Positions 1 through 6,493 of a stretch of 9,015 nt of DNA are shown here, piece by piece. This stretch comes from Bacteroidaceae bacterium (lineage in GTDB: Bacteria > Bacteroidota > Bacteroidia > Bacteroidales > Bacteroidaceae). The DNA is taken from assembly GCA_016284115.1 (NCBI GenBank), contig JAEEOD010000042.1:1-9015 (forward strand). The letters are read 5' to 3'. The notes under the pieces are model-generated. The model ran no database searches and had not been told where the DNA came from. It saw nothing but the letters and a program-made list of their open reading frames with translations. The position numbers were made by a program, and so were the translations under genes. Positions within the stretch are counted from its first letter, which is position 1, and every line of letters starts with the position of its first letter.

Positions 1-915
1 TTTGTGCTTGACAATCCCAAGCGTTACTTGGCTTGCGGTTGGAATGTTGCACTGAAGGAAGTGGGAGGCGATGTGGTGCTTAGGGTTGATGCACATACAA
101 AGTTTCCCAAAGACTTCATTTCAAAGAATATGCGACAGATTGCAAGCGGGAAAGATATCTGTGGTGGTAAAGTGTTGAGTGTGCTACAGAAGGACAATTC
201 ATGGAACAGAACGCTGCTGTCGGCCGAGAACTCTATGTTTGGTGGCGGTTTTACTTTCTTCCGTCGTGGCGAGACCGCACGCTATACAGATACTCTGGCT
301 TTCGCTGCATACAGGAAAAATGTGTTTGATACTGTTGGCTCATATGATGAGCGGCTGGTGCGCACGGAAGACAATGAGATGCACTACAGAATGAGGAAGG
401 CAGGATTTAAATTCTTTTTCTCACCGGATATTGTTTCTTACAGATTCAATCGTAGTTCGCTGACAGGCCTCCTTCGTCAGAAATATCTAAATGGCTATTG
501 GGTGGGGCTAACACATGCTGTATGTCCGATGGCCTTCTCAATATTCTATCTCGTTCCGTTGCTCTTTATTTTTGCGCTTATTACTGCACTTGTTTTATTG
601 CCTATAGCGACCTGGCCGTTATGGACTTTGGCAATAGCCTACCTGTTGGTGTTATTACTTGCATTGACAGGAGCCATTCAAAAAGAGGGCTTCCGTTGGC
701 CGTTGCTTTTCTTGCCTGCAATAATATTCGCTCTGCATTTATGTTATGGTGTCGGTACAGCCGTCGGTCTTTGTAAGGAGGATATAATAATGAGGGGCAA
801 ATATAAGTCATTGACAGGCCGGATGCCGAGTGTCGTTTATTGGATAGTCGAATTAGTCATGCTGCCATTTAAAACGTTTGGCTGGGTATGTAAACTTCTT
901 TGTGGAAGAGAATAG
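1..915 (+). CDS. ExoA-like family 2 glycosyltransferase with C-terminal membrane segments, 5' truncated by window edge
   Basis: This is the C-terminal part of a GT2 enzyme that would transfer a sugar from a nucleotide donor to a lipid-linked glycan at the inner membrane face. The frame is open from base 1, so the GTG at base 4 is probably internal and the nucleotide-binding N-terminus (about 75-80 residues by comparison with family members) lies outside the window. Counting from that GTG, the metal-binding DxD equivalent is V-D-A-H at 28-31, typical of ExoA-like proteins. The T-E-D-N-E acceptor/base motif is at 121-125, followed by R-M-R-K-A-G. The Q-K-Y-L-N-G segment at 159-164 takes the place of the QxxRW-type region. 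Three hydrophobic stretches at about 179-200, 204-226 and 232-258 look like membrane helices. The next glycosyltransferase starts 15 bases downstream, suggesting one operon. The donor sugar and linkage cannot be read from the sequence. Confidence 0.88.
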   Translation, partial: FVLDNPKRYLACGWNVALKEVGGDVVLRVDAHTKFPKDFISKNMRQIASGKDICGGKVLSVLQKDNSWNRTLLSAENSMFGGGFTFFRRGETARYTDTLAFAAYRKNVFDTVGSYDERLVRTEDNEMHYRMRKAGFKFFFSPDIVSYRFNRSSLTGLLRQKYLNGYWVGLTHAVCPMAFSIFYLVPLLFIFALITALVLLPIATWPLWTLAIAYLLVLLLALTGAIQKEGFRWPLLFLPAIIFALHLCYGVGTAVGLCKEDIIMRGKYKSLTGRMPSVVYWIVELVMLPFKTFGWVCKLLCGRE

Positions 916-930
916 TATCTGAGATTCTAT

Positions 931-1710
931 ATGCAAGACAAAGGATTAGTGTCAATTATCATGCCCTCGTATAACTGCGGGAGATATGTTGAGGAGAGCA
1001 TAAGAAGCATACAGGCACAGACGTATCAAAACTGGGAGCTGCTTTTTGTGGAAGACTGTTCACTTGATGACACATTGGCGAGGGTGATGGCATTAAAGGA
1101 TCATGATTCAAGGATAAATGTCTTTCAGAACATACGACATAGTGGTGCGGCAATTGCAAGGAACACAGCCTTGCGTAATGCACGAGGGAAATGGGTGGCT
1201 TTCCTCGATAGTGATGATGTTTGGGAACCAAACAAATTGGAACATCAGATAGAGTTCATGGTGGCTAATAATTACTATTTCTCTTGTCATAACTATATAG
1301 AGATAGACGAAGAGTCGAAGGAAACGGGAGTATTTGTCAGCAGCAAGAAACGTATAGGGAAAATGGATATGTATGCTTGCTGCTGGCCAGGATGCCTAAC
1401 CGTGATGTATGATGCAGATTACGTAGGGTTAATTCAAATAAGTGATATTTGTATGAATAATGATACGGCCATGTGGTTAAAGATTGTTGAGAAGGCGGAG
1501 TGCTATCTGCTGGACGAGACATTGGCACGATATAGAAGGAGGAAGGACTCCATTACCCGGAATAATAAGCTTGAGCGAATCACAGGGCATTATCGTTTAT
1601 TTCACCATGCGCAGAAAAAGGACATGATAACTTCAACATTTTTGATGGTTTTGAACGTGTTTGGAAATGCGTATAAAAAGATGAAATATGTTAAGCATTA
1701 TGAGGTGTAA
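931..1710 (+). CDS. family 2 glycosyltransferase (TuaG/WcaA-like, GT-A fold)
   Basis: A complete 259-residue cytosolic GT2 glycosyltransferase that likely adds one sugar to the lipid-linked repeat unit. It opens with the classic S-I-I-M-P-S-Y-N strand at about 8-15. The E-D-C-S-L-D-D nucleotide-binding stretch is at 41-47, and S-G-A-A-I-A-R-N near 71-78. The DxD-type metal motif F-L-D-S-D-D-V-W is at 91-98. The acceptor-side N-D-T-A-M-W-L-K-I stretch is at 178-186, and Y-R-R-R-K-D-S-I at 201-208 is typical of the TuaG-like subgroup. There are no membrane segments. The ATG at 931 sits just before the conserved first strand and leaves a 15-base gap to the upstream glycosyltransferase. The length is normal for the single-domain family. 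The specific sugar is not predictable. Confidence 0.92.
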   Translation: MQDKGLVSIIMPSYNCGRYVEESIRSIQAQTYQNWELLFVEDCSLDDTLARVMALKDHDSRINVFQNIRHSGAAIARNTALRNARGKWVAFLDSDDVWEPNKLEHQIEFMVANNYYFSCHNYIEIDEESKETGVFVSSKKRIGKMDMYACCWPGCLTVMYDADYVGLIQISDICMNNDTAMWLKIVEKAECYLLDETLARYRRRKDSITRNNKLERITGHYRLFHHAQKKDMITSTFLMVLNVFGNAYKKMKYVKHYEV

Positions 1711-1780
1711 AGACAAATGCCAATTGACCTAATTCTTTCATGTTTAAGAGAAAGGAAAGGTATCAATAATAGTCCTTCTT

Positions 1781-2863
1781 ATGCCTAACACTCTGATTGA
1801 CACATCAAGGCTGTTGTTTACATTGCTTCGCTCATCTTTATGGGGGAATGTTTCTTTAAATAGTATTACTGCTGATCAGTTTCAGTGTGTAATGGCTTTA
1901 GCAGATGAGCAGACGGTAGCGGGGTTGGTCTTTGAAGTACTGAACGCTGTGCAGATAGACGGTATGGAAGATAAAATGCCCATCTATGAAGCTGTCGGAC
2001 TGACGGAACGAATAAAGCAACAGAATAATGTAGTGAATAAAGAGTTGGCGTGGTTTGTGAATAAATGCCAAGATGTTGGATTAGAATGCTTGGTGGTGAA
2101 GGGGCAGACCCTGGCTTCCCTCTATCCGAAGCCAAATGTAAGACAATCAGGGGATATTGATTTCCTTACTACCCAGATAGCTCAGACGGCGCTGGTCTTT
2201 CCTGATGAGGATTTTCCTAACAAAATGACGGAGAAGGAATTTGCGTTCAGCCATCATGGTATTACATACGAACTCCATTGCAGGCTTATTGATTTTGGCT
2301 GTAAGAAACACCAGCAGCAGTGGGCAGAAATGGAGGCGAGAGAATGGTGTCAGAAGTATTCAGTGAAGGTGAATGGGGTGGAGGTTAGAACACTGTCGCC
2401 AACAATGAATGCGGCGTATCTATTCGTCCATCTGTTCTTCCACTTGATTCGTGAAGGGGTGTCATTAAGGCAGTTCTGCGACTGGGCGGTGTTCTTGCAT
2501 GCATACCATGACAAAATTGACCGCCTGCAGCTGACAGAATTCATGAAATGTTTGAATATGCTGAATGGTTACAAAGCCTTTGGAAGTATACTTATTGATG
2601 AGTTAGGACTGCCTGAAGAGGAATTCCCGATGGAGATAACGGAGGAGGATAGGCGATGGAAAGAGAAGATTCTCTGTGACGTTTTCAGAGGGGGTAACTT
2701 TGGCAAACATAATCATCAGGCGAAGTCGGCATTAGGGTACAAGATGGAGACACTACGATTCGCCATGAGGAATAGCTTCCGTTATTATAAACTCGCCCCA
2801 TCAGAAATGCGGATGATGATACCCAAGATGATAGGGATTAATGTGAGATTGCTATTTAATTGA
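1781..2863 (+). CDS. NTP_transf_5 (PF14907) nucleotidyltransferase-fold protein
   Basis: A 360-residue protein matching the uncharacterised nucleotidyltransferase family often found in exopolysaccharide and capsule operons. The diagnostic core is L-V-V-K-G-Q-T-L-A at 104-112, followed by the G-D-I-D-F-L metal-binding motif at 124-129, the pol-beta-superfamily G-[DS]-x-D signature. Farther on are the H-H-G-I-T-Y-E-L-H block at 158-166 and the H-L-F-F-H-L...R-Q-F-C-D-W helix at 217-235, both usual for the family. No membrane segment or signal peptide is visible. The family fold implies transfer of a nucleotidyl group or a related phosphotransfer, but the substrate is unknown. The position between glycosyltransferases suggests decoration or control of the polysaccharide pathway (inference). 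It starts 70 bases after the previous gene, and no competing upstream start looks better. Confidence 0.85.
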   Translation: MPNTLIDTSRLLFTLLRSSLWGNVSLNSITADQFQCVMALADEQTVAGLVFEVLNAVQIDGMEDKMPIYEAVGLTERIKQQNNVVNKELAWFVNKCQDVGLECLVVKGQTLASLYPKPNVRQSGDIDFLTTQIAQTALVFPDEDFPNKMTEKEFAFSHHGITYELHCRLIDFGCKKHQQQWAEMEAREWCQKYSVKVNGVEVRTLSPTMNAAYLFVHLFFHLIREGVSLRQFCDWAVFLHAYHDKIDRLQLTEFMKCLNMLNGYKAFGSILIDELGLPEEEFPMEITEEDRRWKEKILCDVFRGGNFGKHNHQAKSALGYKMETLRFAMRNSFRYYKLAPSEMRMMIPKMIGINVRLLFN

Positions 2864-2955
2864 TGTGTATTGAATATGCACAGATGTGGGGATTTGATGA
2901 GGCATGCCGAAATTTCCCAATAGATTTATAAAGACTCTTTTCGTGTGTTCTTTTT

Positions 2956-3834
2956 ATGGATGAAGTAATGCCGAGAGAGGTGAGTAAAATGAAGTCTTCA
3001 GAACTGCAACATTTTATCCTGACACGGTTCAACCTTCTTTTATGGGATAAGGCTAAAGACGGACGGAGGGTTAGGACGAAGAAATGGCTGGAACATAGGT
3101 TCATGCTGTTTGAGAAGTATTGCTTGCCTGCTGTTAAGAGCCAGACGTGCCAGGATTTTGATTGGATAGTGCTGTTTGACAGTTTGACGCCAGAGCCCTT
3201 CAGGTCGAGAATTGCTGAATATCAGAAAGAATGCCCACAATTGATTCCTGTGTTCGTGGAACCTGAGAATGGAAGATATTTTGCGGAGATATTTAGGACG
3301 GAAATGGTGAAGCGGCTGTGCGCAAAGAGGGTGGTTTCTACTTATTTGGATAATGACGATGCGCTGAATGTGAGGTTTGTAGAGGATTTGCAGCAGAGGG
3401 TTTGTGCTTTGAATGATGGTGTTTTCGTCTTTTATGATGAGGGCTACCAGTATTATACGGAAGATAAATACATGATGCGAATTGTCTACTCCAAAAATCA
3501 CTTTGTAAGCGTAGTGGAGACGGGGAATCCTGCCACGATGAAAGGTATTTTTGGGTATGGGAGTCACTACTATATCAATAGAATTGAGGGTGCGAAGATG
3601 GAGCATATCAAGGGCTTGAGGATGTGGTGTGAGGTGGTGCACGAGAAAAACGTGATGAATGATGCCAAATTCCTGAACTCAAGAATGGTTCGAGATAAAG
3701 ATTTGCTCAGAAATGAATTTGCAATAGATGAGACAGTTAAGTCTGGACTTGGTTTATACGTATTCGACTTCTTACCAAGGTATGGAAGGTCGCTTGTAAG
3801 GAGGGCGAAAGAATATCTGTCAAGGAAGAATTGA
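2956..3834 (+). CDS. PF11316-type putative rhamnosyltransferase/glycosyltransferase
   Basis: A 292-residue protein resembling the 'putative rhamnosyl transferase' family of capsule and O-antigen loci. Support comes from H-F-I-L-T-R-F-N at 19-26, then W-L-E-H-R-F-M-L-F-E-K-Y-C-L-P at about 44-58, S-Q-T-C-Q-D-F-D-W at 62-70, and the metal-binding-like L-D-N-D-D-A-L at 131-137, which corresponds to the family's LDxDDal motif. No membrane helix is seen. The ATG at 2956 gives about 18 residues before the conserved region; the ATG at 2989 (residue 12) would give a start closer to the family norm and is a serious alternative. It is the last gene of the first glycan block; the gene 76 bases downstream belongs to the compositionally different cassette. 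Rhamnose specificity is only the family label and is not shown here. Confidence 0.85.
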   Translation: MDEVMPREVSKMKSSELQHFILTRFNLLLWDKAKDGRRVRTKKWLEHRFMLFEKYCLPAVKSQTCQDFDWIVLFDSLTPEPFRSRIAEYQKECPQLIPVFVEPENGRYFAEIFRTEMVKRLCAKRVVSTYLDNDDALNVRFVEDLQQRVCALNDGVFVFYDEGYQYYTEDKYMMRIVYSKNHFVSVVETGNPATMKGIFGYGSHYYINRIEGAKMEHIKGLRMWCEVVHEKNVMNDAKFLNSRMVRDKDLLRNEFAIDETVKSGLGLYVFDFLPRYGRSLVRRAKEYLSRKN

Positions 3835-3906
3835 AATGAAAGATACAGGATTACATTCAGAACGATAGAACTGACGCAAATACAAAATATTAATCAAATT
3901 AGCAGG

Positions 3907-3930
3907 TAAGATGTTATCACAGAAAGAAAT
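3907..3930 (+). repeat. left copy of split direct repeat bracketing the accessory cassette
   Basis: This stretch holds TAAGATG (3907-3913) and CAGAAAGAAAT (3920-3930) separated by 6 bases. The same two blocks occur in the same order, separated by 2 bases, at 6438-6457, just after the dCTP deaminase-like gene. The repeat includes the start codon of the first cassette gene. Shared blocks of 7 and 11 bases at the two ends of one compositionally distinct cassette are unlikely to be chance alone, although the sequence is purine-rich. It could mark an insertion junction or the leader of a lost second copy. Confidence 0.5.
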
Positions 3931-4261
3931 AATGAACAATTGGGATGCAGTAAAAAACTTTTTGTCTCTGTGTGAAATTGAAAACGATAATGGCATCATC
4001 ACTATGTTCAAAGCTCAAGGTGTTTATATAGATAAAACGCATGGTAAGGCTATTGACATACCGCGGTGTAGTATGTTTTACGGTACTGACAAATACGGTG
4101 GGATGTCTCTAACTATTAGTGGTATAGATCCAATTATATATTTTTGTGAAATAAGTACTGCCTTTTGCAAGTTTAAGTATGAAGATGGCCTACTAAGAAT
4201 ATCTGGTAAAGACAGTTGGGGTACAGGCAAAGGGGATTATGAGATACAATTGCATCCTTAA
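3911..4261 (+). CDS. hypothetical protein, first gene of accessory cassette
   Basis: A 116-residue soluble protein that I do not recognise. It starts with a short charged, probably helical N-terminus (about 1-22) and continues as alternating hydrophobic/polar stretches suggestive of a small beta-rich domain (for example G-I-I-T-M-F-K at 28-34 and M-S-L-T-I-S-G at 65-71). The C-terminus carries G-K-D-S-W-G-T-G-K-G-D. There is no signal peptide, membrane helix or obvious catalytic motif. Codon choice is AT-richer than in the glycan genes upstream (22/60 GC at 3961-4020). It is 69 bases ahead of the next small gene and may be a partner, sensor or immunity component of the metallopeptidase/dCTP deaminase-like pair; that is inference from position only. 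Confidence 0.65.
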   Translation: MLSQKEIMNNWDAVKNFLSLCEIENDNGIITMFKAQGVYIDKTHGKAIDIPRCSMFYGTDKYGGMSLTISGIDPIIYFCEISTAFCKFKYEDGLLRISGKDSWGTGKGDYEIQLHP

Positions 4262-4280
4262 TCGATATATTCATCTACCT

Positions 4281-4311
4281 ATTGAAACTACTTAGTATTA
4301 AGCAAAGTTTG
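4281..4311 (+). promoter_or_regulatory. candidate Bacteroidota-type promoter inside the cassette
   Basis: ATTG at 4281-4284 and AAAGTTTG at 4304-4311 are separated by 19 bases. Each is one base off the Bacteroides housekeeping consensus TTTG-N19-21-TAnnTTTG. Transcription would start a few bases downstream, just ahead of the ATG at 4331. The match is short and the region AT-rich, so this is only a plausible site that could give the three downstream cassette genes expression independent of the capsule operon. Confidence 0.3.
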
Positions 4312-4330
4312 ATTCTTTATATCAAAACAT

Positions 4331-4636
4331 ATGGACAATAATTCGTTTGTATTGGGAATGTCTTCGAAACAACAGGATTTTACAAGTATTAGAATCTTGT
4401 TGCAAGTATCTATTGAAGAGACGGAATTCACATACAGACAGTATGTGTCAAGGATTGTAAGAGATGCTAAGCTAATCTTACAATCGCCATCCAACATCCT
4501 GTCTATAGATAGGGAATTGTTCGATTATTCTGTTTTCCTTAAAGATAGAGGTGCGGACTGGATAGGGCAACTTGATCCTGATGACTTAAAAGTTGATGAT
4601 ATAAAGAAGATGTTAGACATTTTTGAAATGCCATGA
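4331..4636 (+). CDS. hypothetical protein translationally coupled to the metallopeptidase
   Basis: A 101-residue soluble protein without a family I recognise. It has a mixed alpha/beta look: a hydrophobic strand-like S-I-R-I-L-L-Q-V-S at 19-27, a helix-like segment around 34-50, and an acidic C-terminal end with D-P-D-D-L-K-V-D-D-I-K-K at 82-93. Its TGA stop overlaps the next ATG as ATGA (4633-4636), the usual sign of translational coupling, so it is probably made in step with the metallopeptidase and may bind it. A partner, inhibitor or adaptor role is inference. No signal peptide, membrane helix or catalytic motif is visible. Confidence 0.7.
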   Translation: MDNNSFVLGMSSKQQDFTSIRILLQVSIEETEFTYRQYVSRIVRDAKLILQSPSNILSIDRELFDYSVFLKDRGADWIGQLDPDDLKVDDIKKMLDIFEMP

Positions 4637-5802
4637 ATCCTAAATACCTAGAATTAAGTCGCTCTCAACTAACACATGCTTGGAATCGTTCACGCTTTAA
4701 TCATTATTCAGATAAGCGTAAGCAGCAATTCCATGAGTGCTTAGGTTTATTGTATGAAGAGCTGATGAAGAAAAACTTCTCAGATCCTTCTTATACAAAG
4801 GATGAACTGAGATTCTTCCGCAAAGTTTTGGAGTTCTTTAAGGACAGCTTGGCTTTGCTAGACAATAATACGATTTCAAGTGTACCCCATGAACTCATTG
4901 AATGTTTGAATACTGCAGCAAGGCAATGGGTTTCTGACTTTGATGACTACATCATTGTTATGGAGGAGGGACCTTATGCAATTATACCACAGGTAGAAGA
5001 TTTTCGCTTGTTCTATGTCACCTTAAAAGCAAAATTGGGCGTAGAATTCAAATATATACTTCTTCGAGTGAGAATGCCACGACAGTTGGCTAGGGATTAC
5101 CTTACAAATGTATGCCTATTTCATGAACTTGGCCATTTTGTTGATGCGAAATATAAAATATCAGAGAGGTTAATTTATGATCTTTTTAATATTTGGGTGG
5201 GTGGAGAAAGAGTGAAAATTGATCCATGGTTCGTACCATCTGTGCCACCATTCATCGTGTCATCAACGCCAGGAGCACCTGTGACATACATTCCTGCGGG
5301 GTATCTTTTGTTTTTCTTGATGGAATACTTCGCTGATTTGTTTGGCGCACAATATGTCGGAGAGAACTATTTGAATTATCTTGAATATAGTTGTGATGAC
5401 ATTAATGCAGACGATCCTCAACATCCTTCCTACGGAAAGAGAAAACTCATGTATGAGGATTTTTGCAAAGGCCCGGATGCAAATGTCGTTTTGAAAATTA
5501 TTTTTGAAAAGACGTTAGCATTAACAAAACATGGGCTTACCAAAAGATACGTTGAACTAGACAATAGTAATATGTTAGGTCTAGTTCCTACAACTCTGAA
5601 AAGTACAGATGAGATGTTGTCTATATTTAAGATGGGGTGGAATGTCTATATGATGGGTGCTAAAGAGTTTGAAAAGGCAAATAACCTTATTCATCCTCTT
5701 GGTTTGGATCAAGTTTATACCATCGTGAATAATCTGATAGAAAAATCAATCAGTAATTATCTAATAATAACGGAATGGGAAGCTGCTAAAGGTAAAATAT
5801 GA
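4633..5802 (+). CDS. HExxH (gluzincin-like) metallopeptidase-domain protein, cytosolic
   Basis: A 389-residue protein carrying the zinc metallopeptidase signature H-E-L-G-H at 164-168 in a hydrophobic context (C-L-F-H-E-L-G-H-F-V-D). About 63 residues later comes E-Y-F-A-D-L-F-G-A at 231-239, which fits the ExxAD motif supplying the third zinc ligand in gluzincins. D-P-Q-H-P-S followed by K-R at 261-270 resembles the HP...R motif seen after it in M48-like peptidases. Unlike membrane M48 enzymes there are no clear transmembrane helices and no signal peptide, so it probably acts in the cytoplasm. The N-terminal 150 residues are helical-looking and charged and may recognise a substrate or partner. 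The gene overlaps the upstream small gene by ATGA and is followed after 7 bases by the dCTP deaminase-like gene, so the three are probably co-expressed. Exact family and substrate are not recognised. Confidence 0.8.
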   Translation: MNPKYLELSRSQLTHAWNRSRFNHYSDKRKQQFHECLGLLYEELMKKNFSDPSYTKDELRFFRKVLEFFKDSLALLDNNTISSVPHELIECLNTAARQWVSDFDDYIIVMEEGPYAIIPQVEDFRLFYVTLKAKLGVEFKYILLRVRMPRQLARDYLTNVCLFHELGHFVDAKYKISERLIYDLFNIWVGGERVKIDPWFVPSVPPFIVSSTPGAPVTYIPAGYLLFFLMEYFADLFGAQYVGENYLNYLEYSCDDINADDPQHPSYGKRKLMYEDFCKGPDANVVLKIIFEKTLALTKHGLTKRYVELDNSNMLGLVPTTLKSTDEMLSIFKMGWNVYMMGAKEFEKANNLIHPLGLDQVYTIVNNLIEKSISNYLIITEWEAAKGKI

Positions 5803-5809
5803 TAAGGCT

Positions 5810-6412
5810 ATGTTTCTGACAAAAGATGAGATAGAAGGTAGAATCTGCCGAGGCGAGCTGGTAATCAGCCCTTTGCTGGAGAAATCGCAAATCAGTAGTG
5901 TATCTGTTGATTTTAGGTTAGGTTGTGATTTCTTGGCTTCTATACAAGGGCGTGACCCATTTATTGACGCATCTATACGTGATGGAAAGACAGGTAATCT
6001 AAATAACTTCTTTCAAGAGACACGTAGACAGTTGGGCGATACCTTTATACTTCACCCAAGCCAGACTATATTAGCATCAAGCCTGGAATATTTCAAAATG
6101 CCAACAGACCTTATGGCATTGGCAAATATGCGTAGTTCTTATGCGCGATTAGGGCTAAATATACTATCGCGGTTAGAGCCAGGTTATTGTGGTTGCATCA
6201 ATCTGGAGCTGACGAACACAGGTAAAAATGCAATCAGGTTAACTGTTGGCGCATGCATGTTCCAGATGCATTTCTTAGAGATAAAGAGAGACCAAAGGTA
6301 TCACGATAGGCCAAGGAAATATCTTTGTCAGGTGAGACCACAGCTGTCAAACCTTCATGGTGATAATGACTTGAACATACTTGAACAAGTGTTTAAAGAT
6401 AATAATTCATAA
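5810..6412 (+). CDS. dCTP deaminase / dUTPase-superfamily protein (Dcd-like)
   Basis: A 200-residue protein of the trimeric dCTP deaminase family, whose members turn dCTP into dUTP in the cytoplasm. Visible family motifs are S-V-D-F-R-L-G at 32-38, L-H-P-S-Q at 81-85, R-S-S-Y-A-R-L-G at 108-115, E-P-G-Y at 123-126 and I-N-L-E-L-T-N at 130-136. E133 corresponds to the catalytic glutamate (E138 of E. coli Dcd), and S109 and R113 correspond to S111 and R115. Between R113 and R121 there are three fewer residues than in E. coli, and the conserved Ala-His before that arginine reads Leu-Ser, so activity or specificity may differ. A housekeeping dcd would not be expected inside a capsule locus. Its pairing with a metallopeptidase 7 bases upstream suggests an accessory, possibly phage-defence, function; stand-alone dCTP deaminases that deplete nucleotides on infection are known. 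The deaminase call is firm at superfamily level only. Confidence 0.85.
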   Translation: MFLTKDEIEGRICRGELVISPLLEKSQISSVSVDFRLGCDFLASIQGRDPFIDASIRDGKTGNLNNFFQETRRQLGDTFILHPSQTILASSLEYFKMPTDLMALANMRSSYARLGLNILSRLEPGYCGCINLELTNTGKNAIRLTVGACMFQMHFLEIKRDQRYHDRPRKYLCQVRPQLSNLHGDNDLNILEQVFKDNNS

Positions 6413-6437
6413 TCTCTTTGATATAATGACAAGGGAC

Positions 6438-6457
6438 TAAGATGCTCAGAAAGAAAT
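6438..6457 (+). repeat. right copy of split direct repeat bracketing the accessory cassette
   Basis: TAAGATG (6438-6444), two bases, then CAGAAAGAAAT (6447-6457) repeat the blocks found at 3907-3930. This copy lies in the 81-base gap between the dCTP deaminase-like gene and the aminotransferase. As in the left copy the ATG of TAAGATG opens a reading frame (Met-Leu...), but here it ends after 30 residues inside the aminotransferase gene. It may therefore be a relic of the start of a second first-gene copy, or simply one side of the insertion junction. Confidence 0.5.
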
Positions 6458-6493
6458 TAAAAGAGAGAAAAACATTAATATGCAATATTATAA

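Noticed and set aside
1711..1780. Short CTTTC/GAAAG inverted repeat before the nucleotidyltransferase gene
   Set aside because: A five-base stem with a ten-base loop in AT-rich DNA is expected by chance.
2888..2918. Imperfect inverted repeat around the palindrome GGCATGCC between the nucleotidyltransferase and PF11316 genes
   Set aside because: The outer arms pair only with a mismatch and a G-T pair, and no T-run follows, so neither a terminator nor a clear operator can be supported.
3040..3642. A 200-residue open frame on the minus strand opposite the PF11316 gene
   Set aside because: It is fully antisense to a well-supported gene, and its translation shows no family motif and an isoleucine/histidine/proline-rich composition typical of a shadow frame.
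6413..6427. TCTCTTTG followed by TATAAT, a possible promoter for the aminotransferase
   Set aside because: There is no TTTG box at the required distance, and the TATAAT has no partner at sigma-70 spacing; the match is too weak in AT-rich DNA.
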